From Neoroseomonas terrae (GTDB lineage Bacteria > Pseudomonadota > Alphaproteobacteria > Acetobacterales > Acetobacteraceae), in assembly GCF_018129025.1 (NCBI RefSeq), contig NZ_JAAEDI010000008.1, positions 1-64,000 on the forward strand: DNA of 64,000 bases, read 5' to 3'. Made by a program: the position numbers and the translations under genes. Below are positions 38,746 to 47,417 of this stretch, piece by piece; positions within the stretch are counted from its first letter, which is position 1; every line of letters starts with the position of its first letter. Under the pieces are notes generated by a model. The model was not told the DNA's origin and ran no database searches. It saw only the letters and a list, made by a program, of their open reading frames with translations.

Positions 38746-39008
38746 TACCCATTGCCCTCCGATGACGCGCCCCGCGAAGGGCATCAGAGCCTGATAGCCC
38801 GGTCCCGATCGCGGCGGCAGACGGTTGGAAGTCCTTGGCGCGAGATCCGCGGATAAGAGAACGATCCTTGGGCTGAAGCGCCTGAAAGGGCGCCGGACAT
38901 TGCATCCCATTGCCGGCCGGGCACGCCGCCCTACCTCCTGCCGCAAGGGCCTCACGGCCAGTGCCGGCGTTGCGACCCCTGGCGCGGCGCCTGAACAGGA
39001 GCATCACC

Positions 39009-40355
39009 ATGTCCAGCCGACGCCGCCTGCATCTGGGCGCCTTCATGCGGCCCGTGACGATCCATACCGGCGGCTGGCGCTATCCCGGCGCCTGGCCCGA
39101 GGCGAATTTCAGCTTCCCGCGCCTGAAGTACCTGATCCAGCGGCTGGAGGCCGGCAAGTTCGACGCCTTCTTCATGGCCGACCACCTGGCCCTGCTGAAC
39201 ATGCCGATCGAGGCGCTACGGCGGAGCCACACCGTCACCTCCTTCGATCCGCTGACGCTACTGCCGGCGCTGGCCGCGGTGACGGACCGCATCGGGCTGA
39301 TCGCCACGGCCTCCACCACCTATAACGACCCGTATCACGTGGCCCGGAAATTCGCTTCGCTCGACCACATTTCGAACGGGCGGGCGGGGTGGAATGTGGT
39401 GACCACGGCGAACCCCGATGCGGCGCAGAATTTCGGCCATGACGCGCATATGGCCCATGGCGAGCGCTACAAGCGGGCCCGCGAGTTCTACGAGGTCGTG
39501 ACCGGCCTATGGGACAGCTTCGCCGACGATGCCTTCATCCGCGACGTCGACAGCGGCATCTTCTGGGACCCCGCCAAGATGCATGTGCTGGACCATGTGG
39601 GCGAAGAACTGTCCGTTCGCGGGCCCCTGAACGTGGCGCGGCCGGTGCAGGGCTGGCCGGTCATCGTGCAGGCCGGCGCGTCGGATGCCGGGCGGCAACT
39701 GGCCGCGGAAACGGCGGAGATGGTCTTTGCCGCCGGCGGTCCCATCGCGGACGCACAGGCCTTCTACGCCGATGTGAAGGGCAGGGCGGCACGTCTCGGG
39801 CGCGACCCGGACGGCATCAAGATCCTGCCCGGCGCGTTGGTCGTCATAGGCGACACGGTCGAGGAAGCGAAGGCAAAGCGCGCCCATCTGGACAGCCTGG
39901 TGCACTACGACAGCGCCATCGGGTCGCTTTCCATCGCGCTCGGCGTAGATGCGCGCGCCTTCGATCCCGACGGCCCCCTGCCGCCGATCCCGGAGACGGA
40001 ACACAGCAAGAGCGGTCGGGAGCGGGCCATCGCACTCGCGCAGCGGGACGGGCTGGCGGTCCGGCAGCTCGCCCAGCGTCTCGGCGGTTATGCCGGCGCG
40101 GCGATCGTCGGCACGCCGGCGACGATCGCCGACACCATGGAGGAATGGCTGGAGACCCGCGCCTGCGACGGCTTCAACGTCATGTTCCCGCACGTCCCGG
40201 CGGGTCTCGACGAGTTCGTCGAACGCGTCGTGCCGGAACTGCAGCGCCGCGGCCTGTTCCGCACGGAATACGAAGGAACGACCCTGCGCGATCATCTCGG
40301 GCTACCCCGGCCTGAGAACCGGTTCTTTGCCAAGGCGGCGCGGGCTGCGGAGTAG
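39009..40355 (+). CDS. Flavin-dependent monooxygenase, NtaA/SnaA/DszA family
   Basis: A 448-aa class C flavoprotein (bacterial luciferase fold) that uses reduced FMN from a separate reductase. Family markers are LHLGAFMRPVTIHTGGWRYPGAWPEANFSF at the N-terminus, FDAFFMADHLALLN, TSFDPLTLLPALA and ISNGRAGWNVVTTANPDAAQNFG. The QAGASDAGRQLAAETAEMVFAA segment binds flavin phosphate. NtaA-, SnaA- and DszA-type enzymes oxidise aminopolycarboxylates, pristinamycin or sulfones; the substrate here cannot be told. AGGAG stands eight bases before the ATG at 39009. Confidence 0.9.
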   Translation: MSSRRRLHLGAFMRPVTIHTGGWRYPGAWPEANFSFPRLKYLIQRLEAGKFDAFFMADHLALLNMPIEALRRSHTVTSFDPLTLLPALAAVTDRIGLIATASTTYNDPYHVARKFASLDHISNGRAGWNVVTTANPDAAQNFGHDAHMAHGERYKRAREFYEVVTGLWDSFADDAFIRDVDSGIFWDPAKMHVLDHVGEELSVRGPLNVARPVQGWPVIVQAGASDAGRQLAAETAEMVFAAGGPIADAQAFYADVKGRAARLGRDPDGIKILPGALVVIGDTVEEAKAKRAHLDSLVHYDSAIGSLSIALGVDARAFDPDGPLPPIPETEHSKSGRERAIALAQRDGLAVRQLAQRLGGYAGAAIVGTPATIADTMEEWLETRACDGFNVMFPHVPAGLDEFVERVVPELQRRGLFRTEYEGTTLRDHLGLPRPENRFFAKAARAAE

Positions 40356-40693
40356 TGGAGTCCGGCAACGCCAGCGGCGCCGAGGTTCCGGAGCAGTTCC
40401 TGGAGATTGGAGGGGCTTTGCCCCTCCAAGCCACCCCAGCAAAGGCCGAAGGGCCTTTGCAAACCTCGACCTGGCGTTGTGCGTCGATGCCGGAATGGAT
40501 GCCCGGACCCGCTCTTGCGCGCCACACGCGCCTGGAGGGGTCAATGAGCCGGTGATGCCCGGCACCAAAAGAGTGCGGTCCAGGTGCTCCAAGCACCTGG
40601 CGGGGTGGTTCGGAGGGGCAGGGCCCCTCCGATCTCAGACGCCTGGACCTGGCCGGGTCGGCCGCATGAGCCGAAGACCAGTTCCTCCCGCCT
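40356..40693. other. Intergenic region with four hairpins, no gene seen
   Basis: This 338-base gap between convergent genes contains perfect hairpins at 40409-40427 (8-bp stem), 40440-40459 (8 bp), 40580-40600 (CCAGGTGC / GCACCTGG, 8 bp) and 40611-40631 (9 bp). The last is an inverted, degenerate counterpart of the first (GGAGGGGC arms). Short open readings through it have no ribosome site and are explained by repeat content. Confidence 0.7.
40409..40475 (+). repeat. Dispersed two-hairpin repeat, family B, copy 1
   Basis: GGAGGGGC-TTT-GCCCCTCC is followed after 12 bases by CAAAGGCCGAAGGGCCTTTG, then AAACCTCGA and TGGC. The second copy is at 62220-62290 and shares the second hairpin exactly plus the CACCCCA and AAACCTCGA flanks, while the first hairpin has different bases but keeps pairing. 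That pattern suggests selection on structure. Confidence 0.8.
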
Positions 40694-41203
40694 TTACGCC
40701 GGGATGAGCACCCCGCCGACGACGTGAATCACGCCGTTCGAGCAGAGCAGGTTCGACCGCACGACGGTCGCCGAGGCGCCGGAGGGCTGGGCGCCCAGGC
40801 GGGCTGCCTGGATCCGGGGCTCGGTCGGCGAGCCGCCGACGATCCGGATCTCCATGCCGCTCAGCGTGCGGACCCGGCCGTCGCGCGCGGTGATGTCCGG
40901 CAGGCGCAGGCGGCCGCCGGCGATCAGGCTGCGGAGCGAGTTCGCCCCGCCGTCGCGGAAGCTGGCCGGCGCCTGGGACCACGCCAGGTTGGTCGGGGCG
41001 AAGACGGTGAAGGGCCCGGGGCCCGACAGCAGTTCATTCAGCCCGGCGCTGCGCAGTGCCGACCGGAAGTCGGAGACCTCGGGCAGGATCCCGAGCACAT
41101 CCATGATGGGGAAACGGCCATCGGCCGTGACCGGCTCACCGGCGCAGCCGGCCAGGACCAGGGCTCCGCCGCCGGCGGCGAAGAAAGAACGGCGCGTGAT
41201 CAC
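40694..41203 (-). CDS. Fasciclin-domain lipoprotein with Tat-type signal
   Basis: A 169-aa secreted protein starting at GTG 41203, seven bases after AAGGAGA. The N-terminus VITRRSFFAAGGGALVLAGC carries a twin-arginine RRSFF motif and the lipobox LAGC, so it is probably a Tat-exported lipoprotein. The mature part is one fasciclin (FAS1) domain: FRSALRSAGLNELLSGPGPFTVFAPTNLAW (H1 region) and NGVIHVVGGVLIPA (H2 region, 'NGVIHVVD'-type). FAS1 domains serve in adhesion. It lies 101 bases after the hydrolase gene and may share its transcript. Confidence 0.87.
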   Translation of the reverse strand: MITRRSFFAAGGGALVLAGCAGEPVTADGRFPIMDVLGILPEVSDFRSALRSAGLNELLSGPGPFTVFAPTNLAWSQAPASFRDGGANSLRSLIAGGRLRLPDITARDGRVRTLSGMEIRIVGGSPTEPRIQAARLGAQPSGASATVVRSNLLCSNGVIHVVGGVLIPA

Positions 41204-41304
41204 CGGCGCATCTCCTTGTTGACGGGGCGAATCGGGGCCCGCATGCGGGGCGCGGCCTTTTCGCGCCCCGGGGGGCTGAGGGCAAGCCCCGAGCGAGGGG
41301 CCGG

Positions 41305-42147
41305 TCATGGGATGCCCGCGAAACGGCGGAGCACCGCCAGAAGTTGCGGGCGAAGGGCAGCGTAGTCCTCGCTCATCGGGAAGTGGCCGAGGCCCTTCAT
41401 GATCAACGCCTCGGCGCCGGGTATGGCGGCCGCGGTGGCAAGCGTGTCCTCGGGCCGGCAGGAATAGTCGTACTCGCCGGTCAGCAGCACGACCGGGCAG
41501 CGGGCGGTGTCGATGCGGGCCAGCTTCGGCCGCAGGTCGCCCTCGCCCTTGTAGAAGTGAAGGTCGCCCCGGAAGACGCCGGGCCCGCCCTGCATGTAGT
41601 GCCACAGCGTCTCCCAGCGGTCCCTGTCGGGTGCCGAGGGCGCGATCAGGCCGGACACCACGGCCGCGCAGACCTCCCCGCCATGGGCATGGGGATGATG
41701 CAGCCATTCCGTGTCGTAGTACGGCGCGACGAAGGCGGAGGATTGCAGGCCGATCACGCCGCGGACGGCGCTTGCGTGCTCGGCGGCGAGATCCAGCACG
41801 ATTCGCCCGCCGATCGAACAGCCCATCACCACGGGCCGGTCGAGGCTCAGCGCGGCCGCGACGGCGAGTGCCATGCCGGTATAGGCGGCGGTGGTCAGGC
41901 GATACTCTCCATCCTGCCAGCCCTCGGGCGGGGAGGATTTGCCGTGCCAGGGCATGTCGAAGGCGATGCAGCGGAAGTGGTTGGTCACCGCCGCGTCGTT
42001 CATCAGGTGCCGCCACTGCCGCCCATCGGAGCCGGCGGTGTGGAGCAGCAGCAGCGGCACGCCCTGGCCGGCTTCCTCGACGTAGAGCCGGTGCGTCCGA
42101 CCCTCGAGATCGAGCCGCAGGTAGCGGCCGATGATGGGCTCGATCAC
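41305..42147 (-). CDS. Alpha/beta hydrolase
   Basis: A 280-aa α/β-hydrolase. The oxyanion loop LLLHTAGSDGRQW, the nucleophile elbow GCSIGG (serine at about 108), the acid in LTGEYDYSCRPED and the histidine in GLGHFPMSED form a full catalytic set. The family includes esterases, C-C hydrolases and epoxide hydrolases. Its start overlaps the stop of the SCP2-like gene by four bases, so the two are co-translated; a lipid-like or steroid-like ester would fit the SCP2 partner, but this is inference. Confidence 0.87.
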   Translation of the reverse strand: MIEPIIGRYLRLDLEGRTHRLYVEEAGQGVPLLLLHTAGSDGRQWRHLMNDAAVTNHFRCIAFDMPWHGKSSPPEGWQDGEYRLTTAAYTGMALAVAAALSLDRPVVMGCSIGGRIVLDLAAEHASAVRGVIGLQSSAFVAPYYDTEWLHHPHAHGGEVCAAVVSGLIAPSAPDRDRWETLWHYMQGGPGVFRGDLHFYKGEGDLRPKLARIDTARCPVVLLTGEYDYSCRPEDTLATAAAIPGAEALIMKGLGHFPMSEDYAALRPQLLAVLRRFAGIP

Positions 42148-42509
42148 GCCGCATCCTCCCGCAACAGGGCGAACAGGCCCTTGAACCAGAACAGATGCGC
42201 CATGAAGGGCTGGAGGTCGCCCTCCACCCGCAGGGCGCCGTGGCGCATCAGTGCCATCAGGTCGTGCCAGCCCGGTGGGGGCGGGTTCGCCAGGAAGCGC
42301 ACCAAGCCGTCAGGCGCGAATCGCAGCGCCAGGTCGAAACGGGGCATCAGCGACGGGGCGGGGCCGGCACTGACCAGCATGCCGTCGCGGATCGCAAGGA
42401 TGACAGCCTGATCGCCGGCATCGACCAGCACCTGGGCGGTCAGATGCCGTCCCCACCGTGCGAGGCCCGGCGCGGCGGCGGCCCGGGCAGGCAAGGCGGC
42501 GAAGTTCAT
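42144..42509 (-). CDS. Small SCP2-like lipid-binding protein
   Basis: A 121-aa protein. Its layout (short helix, then β-strands VILAIRDGMLVSAGP, then FDLALRFAPDGLVRFLANPPPPGWHDLMALMRHGALRVEGD, ending with FMAHLFWFKGLFALLRE) matches the SCP2 sterol-transfer fold as found in small alphaproteobacterial proteins. Such proteins bind hydrophobic ligands or acyl-CoAs. It heads a short minus-strand run with the α/β-hydrolase (four-base overlap). The match rests on pattern, not alignment. Confidence 0.6.
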   Translation of the reverse strand: MNFAALPARAAAAPGLARWGRHLTAQVLVDAGDQAVILAIRDGMLVSAGPAPSLMPRFDLALRFAPDGLVRFLANPPPPGWHDLMALMRHGALRVEGDLQPFMAHLFWFKGLFALLREDAA

Positions 42510-42648
42510 GGGCGCGTCGCCCCTGATCGGCGCATGGCGTTTCCCCTATCGTTTCGGACCAGGCTAGACCGTGGGTCGCCGGGGTCAAACCCTGCCCTTC
42601 GCGCGGGATTCCGGCTAAACGGGACGGCCAGCCTGTCCGAGGACGCCC

Positions 42649-44076
42649 GTGGTCGAGATCACCTCCCCCGCCTTCAAGGAGAACGCCGCGCGCGCCCTGT
42701 CCGATCCGGGGCTGCAGAAGGCGCTCGGCAAGGCCAAGGGCGCGTTCCTCCAGCGCCGGGCCGAGGCGGTCTCGCGCCTGCCGGAATTCGAGCAGCTTCG
42801 GGACATCGGCCGGGACATCAAGAACCACACCATCGCCAATCTCGATTTCTACCTCGAGACCTTCGCGGCGAATGTCGAACGCGCCGGCGGCACGGTGCAT
42901 TGGTGCTCGACTGCCGAGGATGCGCGCGCGGCGGTGCTCGAGATCTGCCGCAATGCCGGCGCGAAGACCGTCACCAAGGGCAAGTCGATGATCTCCGAGG
43001 AGATCGCGGTCAACGACCATCTGGAGAAGCATGGCATCACGCCGGTCGAGACCGACCTTGGCGAATACATCATCCAGCTTCGGCGCGAGCATCCGTCGCA
43101 CATCATCGCCCCGGCCTTCCACCTGAACCGCGAGGATTGGGAGGCTGATTTCCGCCGGATGCACACGGACCTCGACCCGAACCGCGTGTTCAATGAACGG
43201 CGCGACATCCTGGCGGAGGCGCGCACCAAGCTGCGATCGAGGTTCCTCGCCGCCGATGTCGGCATCACGGGTGCGAACTTCCTGATCGCGGAGACGGGCT
43301 CCTCCGTCATCGTTACCAATGAGGGCAATGGCGATCTGACGCAGACCCTGCCGCGCGTGCACATCGCGCTGGCATCGATCGAGAAGGTCGTGCCGACGCT
43401 GGAAGACGCGACGTCCCTGCTGCGGCTGCTCGCGCGGTCGGCGACGGGCCAGGATTTCTCCGTCTACACGACCTTCAGCACCGGGGCACGGCGGCCCGCC
43501 GACCTGGATGGGCCGGAGGAGTACCACGTCGTCCTCATCGACAACGGCCGTTCCAACATGATCGGGTCGGACTTCCAGGAGATGCTCCGCTGCATCCGCT
43601 GCGCGGCCTGCATGAACCACTGCCCGGTCTATGGGGTTACGGGCGGGCACGCCTATGGCTGGGTCTATCCGGGCCCGATGGGATCGGTGCTGACACCTTC
43701 GCTGGTCGGCATCGACAAGACTGCGCTGCTGCCGAACGCCTCCACCTTCTGCGGCAAGTGCGAGAGCGTGTGCCCCGTGAAGATCCCGCTGCCGGGACTG
43801 ATGCGCCATTGGCGGGAACGGGAATTCGAGCGCCACCTGACGCCGCGCGCGGTGCGGCGCAACCTTGGTCTCTGGGCGTGGTTCGCGAAGCGGCCGGGGC
43901 TGTATCGCGCGGTGACCCGCACCGCGATGGCCGCGCTGTCCTGGCTTTCGCGCGGCAAAGGGGCGTTCACGTCGCTGCCGCTCGCCGGCGGCTGGACGGC
44001 AGGGCGCGACCTGCCGGCGCCGGAACCGGGCGGCACCTTCATGGCGCGCTACGCAAAGATGCAGCGGGGCCGCTGA
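42649..44076 (+). CDS. lutB: LutB-type iron-sulfur protein of L-lactate oxidation
   Basis: A 475-aa protein. The N-terminal LUD domain (about 60-300; FLIAETGSSVIVTNEGNGDLT) is followed by two ferredoxin-like 4Fe-4S motifs, CIRCAACMNHCPVYG and CGKCESVCPVKIPLP, then a DUF3390-like tail. LutB, with LutA and LutC, oxidises L-lactate to pyruvate. It starts with GTG at 42649 (GAGGA six bases upstream) and overlaps lutC as TGATG. The LutA gene is not adjacent and not in the window; the upstream genes are on the other strand. Confidence 0.92.
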   Translation: MVEITSPAFKENAARALSDPGLQKALGKAKGAFLQRRAEAVSRLPEFEQLRDIGRDIKNHTIANLDFYLETFAANVERAGGTVHWCSTAEDARAAVLEICRNAGAKTVTKGKSMISEEIAVNDHLEKHGITPVETDLGEYIIQLRREHPSHIIAPAFHLNREDWEADFRRMHTDLDPNRVFNERRDILAEARTKLRSRFLAADVGITGANFLIAETGSSVIVTNEGNGDLTQTLPRVHIALASIEKVVPTLEDATSLLRLLARSATGQDFSVYTTFSTGARRPADLDGPEEYHVVLIDNGRSNMIGSDFQEMLRCIRCAACMNHCPVYGVTGGHAYGWVYPGPMGSVLTPSLVGIDKTALLPNASTFCGKCESVCPVKIPLPGLMRHWREREFERHLTPRAVRRNLGLWAWFAKRPGLYRAVTRTAMAALSWLSRGKGAFTSLPLAGGWTAGRDLPAPEPGGTFMARYAKMQRGR

Positions 44077-44783
44077 TGACCAAGGACGCCATCCTCGCTT
44101 CCATCCGCCGCGGCCTGCGGCGCGGACCGTTGCCGGCCGACCAGCGCGCCATGCTGGACGGACGCCTTGCGACCCACCCGCGCCACCTGATCCCGGCGCG
44201 GTCCCGTGTGCCGCGTCCCGAGCAGGTCGCGCTGTTCATCCACAACGTCGAGAAGGAGTTCGGCACCGTCGATCGCGTGACCGACGCCGCCGATATCCCG
44301 GCCGCGGTCGCGGAGTATCTCGCGTCGCAGAACCTGCCGCCGCGCGTCGTCATGGCGCCGCACCCGGAACTTCAGGCGCTGCCCTGGGCCGGCAAGCCGC
44401 TGCTGGACGTCGAGGCGCGGCGCGCGGAAGCGACCGACGCCGTTTCGGTGCAGCACGGCTATGCCGCGATCGCAGAGACCGGCACGCTGATGCTGCCCTC
44501 CGATCCCGCGCGGCCGACGACGCTCAACGTTCTGGCGGAAACGGAGATCGTCGTGCTCCGCACCTCCCGCATCCACGGGGCCTACGAGGAAGCATGGGAC
44601 ACGCTGCGGCGTGAGCGCACCGACCCGATCACCGGCGGCTTCATGCCGCGCAACGTGATGCTGGTGACTGGTCCCTCGCGCAGCGCGGATATCGAGCAGA
44701 CGCTGGAACTCGGTGCCCATGGGCCGCGGCGGCTGCACATCATCCTGCTGGACGACGATCCCGCCGCCCTGCCCGGCGCATGA
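44076..44783 (+). CDS. lutC: LutC-type LUD domain protein
   Basis: A 235-aa LUD-fold protein: SVQHGYAAIAETGTLMLPSDPARPTTLNVLAETEIVVL is the family core, followed by the MLVTGPSRSADIEQTLELGAHGPRRLHIILL segment. It is the third component of the L-lactate oxidising complex with LutB (start codon overlaps lutB stop). The cytosolic role of LutC is not fully established. Its stop overlaps the start of the Smr gene by four bases. Confidence 0.9.
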   Translation: MTKDAILASIRRGLRRGPLPADQRAMLDGRLATHPRHLIPARSRVPRPEQVALFIHNVEKEFGTVDRVTDAADIPAAVAEYLASQNLPPRVVMAPHPELQALPWAGKPLLDVEARRAEATDAVSVQHGYAAIAETGTLMLPSDPARPTTLNVLAETEIVVLRTSRIHGAYEEAWDTLRRERTDPITGGFMPRNVMLVTGPSRSADIEQTLELGAHGPRRLHIILLDDDPAALPGA

Positions 44784-45316
44784 CACGTCGACGCCTGCGA
44801 GGCCTGTCCGAGGCGGACCGCGCCCTGTGGCGCGCCTTCGCGGCCGAGATCGTGCCGCTGCCCGGCCGGGAACTGCCGCCGGAGGTGGCCGCGCCGGTGG
44901 CAGCCCCGCCGGCGCTTCCCGCCGCTGCCAGCCTGGCGCCGTCCCCCCCTTCGCCGCGCTGGACACCGCCGCCCGACATCGCGGTGAACGCGCCGCCCGC
45001 CGGCCTGGACGACCGCCGGTGGCGCGACCTGCGGCGCGGCAGGATCAGGCCGGAACGCACCATCGACCTGCACGGACGCCGGGCGCAGGAGGCGCATGCG
45101 GCGGTCCACGCCTTCCTGGCCGAGGCCTATGCCGACGGGGTCCGTTGCGTGTCAGTCATCACGGGACGCGGTTCGACCACTGAGGGCGGTGTGTTGCGGC
45201 GCGAATTGCCGCACTGGCTGAATGCGCCGGACTTGCGCCGAATCATCCTGGGGGCCGCGCATCCGCATCGGGCGAATACCGGATCGGTGCACCTGCTGCT
45301 GCGACGGCGGCGGTAG
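44780..45316 (+). CDS. Smr domain protein
   Basis: A 178-aa protein. Residues ~1-80 are Pro/Ala-rich. The C-terminal Smr domain (~95-175) has the IDLHG and VITGRGSTT motifs and the final IILGAAHPHRANTGSVHLLL strand. Smr domains are found in MutS2 and in small ribosome-linked nucleases that cut RNA; in proteobacteria stand-alone forms like this are common and their role is uncertain. Its start overlaps lutC by four bases, probably by genome economy rather than function. Confidence 0.88.
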   Translation: MTRRRLRGLSEADRALWRAFAAEIVPLPGRELPPEVAAPVAAPPALPAAASLAPSPPSPRWTPPPDIAVNAPPAGLDDRRWRDLRRGRIRPERTIDLHGRRAQEAHAAVHAFLAEAYADGVRCVSVITGRGSTTEGGVLRRELPHWLNAPDLRRIILGAAHPHRANTGSVHLLLRRRR

Positions 45317-45347
45317 CAACCACCGTCGCCGCCAAGGGCGCCAGGAG

Positions 45348-45374
45348 GGCGAGCGACGGCATTGGCCGCTCGCC
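45348..45374. terminator. Hairpin between convergent genes
   Basis: An 8-bp perfect inverted repeat (GGCGAGCG / CGCTCGCC) with an 11-base loop lies in the 76-base gap between the Smr gene (+) and the hydroxyacid dehydrogenase gene (-). There is no T-run. Confidence 0.4.
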
Positions 45375-45392
45375 GTTCTGCGGCGGAACCCG

Positions 45393-46451
45393 CTACGAGA
45401 TTACCCGCCCCAGCGCCGCCTTGTAGCGCTCGGCCACCCGCGGCTTCACCTCGGGATTGATGATCCGCGGCGGGAAGCGACCGGCCACGAAGTCGGAGAA
45501 CGCCTCGGCAGCAATACGGGTGATCATCGACCGGCTTTCGTGGGTCACGCCGGCCGTGTGCTGTGTGCAGATGACGTTCGGCAGGGACAGCAGCGGGTGG
45601 TTACCCGGCGGTGGCTCCTGCTCCCACACATCGAGGCCGGCGGCGGCCAAGTGGCCGGACTTCAGCGCCTCGGCGAGCGACGCCTCGTCATGGATCGACC
45701 CGCGCGCCGTCGTGACCAGCACCGAGCCGGGCTTCATCGCCGCGAAAGCGTTCGCCGCCATCATGGTGCGGGATTCGGGCGTCAGCGGGCAGTGCAGGGA
45801 AACGACGTCGCACTGGGCGAGCATGGTGGCGAGGTCGTCGATCTTCTCCGCTCCGCGGTCGGCGACCGTCGCCGCGTCCACATAGGGGTCGTAGGCCAGA
45901 ACCCGGCAGTGGAAGGCCGCATTGAGGATCGCCGCCGTCCGGGTCCCGACATTGCCGATGCCGACCAGCCCGACCGTCTTGCCGTAGAGGTTGCGGCCCA
46001 TGAATTCCTCGCGCCGCTGGGCGCGACCTTCGCGCATCGCGGCGTGACACTCGCCGAACCGCTTCAGGGAGGCGAGCATCATGCCGACGGCGTGCTCGGC
46101 GACCGCCTCGGCATTGCCGCCGGCCTGGTTCACCAGCAGCACGCCGGCGCGGGTGCAGGCGCCGGGCTCGATCGTGTCGTAGCCCGCGCCCTGGGACGCC
46201 GCCATCAGCAGGTTCGGCAGGCGGGCGAGCAGCTCGTCTTGCACATGCATCGGCTTCGGCAGCTCGTCCCGCGAGGCGCGGACATAGTAGCCCTGGCACG
46301 TCTCGAGCACCTTGATCGCGGCGTCCACCCCGTCGTCGAGCGTCATGCGCACCACTTCGAGCGCCGGGTCCTGCGCCGCGGTGTCGAGGAAGGTCTGGTG
46401 CGGCACCTTGATCAGATAGCCGATGCGGAAGCGGGATGGCGAAGCGGACAC
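45393..46451 (-). CDS. D-isomer specific 2-hydroxyacid dehydrogenase
   Basis: A 352-aa NAD-dependent dehydrogenase. The NAD-binding GLVGIGNVGT motif, the catalytic Arg in TTARGS, the Glu region near LAAAGLDVWEQEPP and the catalytic His in CTQHTAGVT are all present, the pattern of SerA- and D-lactate-type enzymes. It interconverts a 2-oxo acid and a (R)-2-hydroxy acid. The GTG at 46451 has GGGGGAA upstream; the longer reading on that frame runs into the divergent SDR gene and is rejected. 129 bases separate it from the divergent operon below. Confidence 0.88.
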   Translation of the reverse strand: MSASPSRFRIGYLIKVPHQTFLDTAAQDPALEVVRMTLDDGVDAAIKVLETCQGYYVRASRDELPKPMHVQDELLARLPNLLMAASQGAGYDTIEPGACTRAGVLLVNQAGGNAEAVAEHAVGMMLASLKRFGECHAAMREGRAQRREEFMGRNLYGKTVGLVGIGNVGTRTAAILNAAFHCRVLAYDPYVDAATVADRGAEKIDDLATMLAQCDVVSLHCPLTPESRTMMAANAFAAMKPGSVLVTTARGSIHDEASLAEALKSGHLAAAGLDVWEQEPPPGNHPLLSLPNVICTQHTAGVTHESRSMITRIAAEAFSDFVAGRFPPRIINPEVKPRVAERYKAALGRVIS

Positions 46452-46580
46452 CTGGCGTTTTCCCCCGATAGGACGATCCGTCCTGCGTAGCGCGGGTCGC
46501 GGGGTCGCGCCAGAGCAGGGCTTGCCGCCGGCGGCGGCGGATGGCACCCCTGGCTGCAAGCATTGGGGGAAGGAGACGCC

Positions 46581-47348
46581 ATGGACATCGGCGGGCTGTT
46601 CTCGCTGGCGGGGCGGCGGGCCTTCGTGACGGGCGCCTCGGGTGTGCTGGGCGGGCATTTCGCGCGGGTGCTGCACGGCGCGGGGGCGTCCGTGGCGCTC
46701 GCGGCGCGGCGGGCGGAGGCAACGGCGGCGCTGGCCGGAGTGCTCGGCGCGCGCACCGTATCGGTGCCGCTTGACGTGACCGACGCGGCCTCGATCCCGG
46801 CGGCCTTCGAGGCGGCGGAGGCCGTCCTGGGCGGCCCATGCGACATCCTGGTGAACAATGCCGGCATCGCGGTGACCAAGCCCTTCCTGCAACAGGACGC
46901 GGCCGATTGGGACGCGGTGATCGACGTCAACCTGCGCGGCTGCTTCCTGGTGGGGCAGGAGGCCGCGAAGCGGCTCGCCGCCGCGAAGCAGCCCGGCGCC
47001 ATCATCAACATCGCCTCGGTGCTGGGAGAGCGCATCATCCCGGGCGTGGCCGGATACACCGCGGCCAAGGCCGGGCTGCTGCACCTGACACGACAGATGG
47101 CGGTGGAGCTCGCGCGCTACGGCATCCGGGTCAACGCCATCGCGCCGGGCTATGTCGCGACGGACATCAACCGGGACTACTTCGCCTCCGACCAGGGCCA
47201 GGCGATGATCAAGCGCATTCCGCAGCGGCGGCTGGGGTCGCCCGATGACCTGACGGGTCCGCTGCTGCTCCTCGCCTCCGCCGCCGGCGCGCACATGACG
47301 GGCGCGACGCTGACGGTGGATGGCGGGCATTCGGTCAATCCGCTTTAG
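46581..47348 (+). CDS. Short-chain dehydrogenase/reductase (LvaD-like)
   Basis: A 255-aa classical SDR: TGASGVLGGHF (NAD(P) motif, residues ~17-26), NNAGIAV, the catalytic Ser in IINIASV, and YTAAKAGLL with the Tyr/Lys pair. AAGGAGA precedes the ATG by six bases. It is the first gene of a five-enzyme run that contains the same families as the levulinic acid (lva) operon of Pseudomonas putida. In that operon the SDR reduces a 4-oxoacyl-CoA to a 4-hydroxyacyl-CoA, and this protein may do the same. Alone it could serve any secondary alcohol/ketone. Confidence 0.85.
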   Translation: MDIGGLFSLAGRRAFVTGASGVLGGHFARVLHGAGASVALAARRAEATAALAGVLGARTVSVPLDVTDAASIPAAFEAAEAVLGGPCDILVNNAGIAVTKPFLQQDAADWDAVIDVNLRGCFLVGQEAAKRLAAAKQPGAIINIASVLGERIIPGVAGYTAAKAGLLHLTRQMAVELARYGIRVNAIAPGYVATDINRDYFASDQGQAMIKRIPQRRLGSPDDLTGPLLLLASAAGAHMTGATLTVDGGHSVNPL

Positions 47349-47417
47349 TTTGATCGTGCGATTCAGACCTCCGGCGTTGTCGTGCCCGCGGTCATCGTAC
47401 TCTGAGGAACGCCGCCC

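Noticed and set aside
40356-40693. Coding frames across the hairpin-rich gap
   Set aside because: They follow the repeats, have no ribosome site and no domain.
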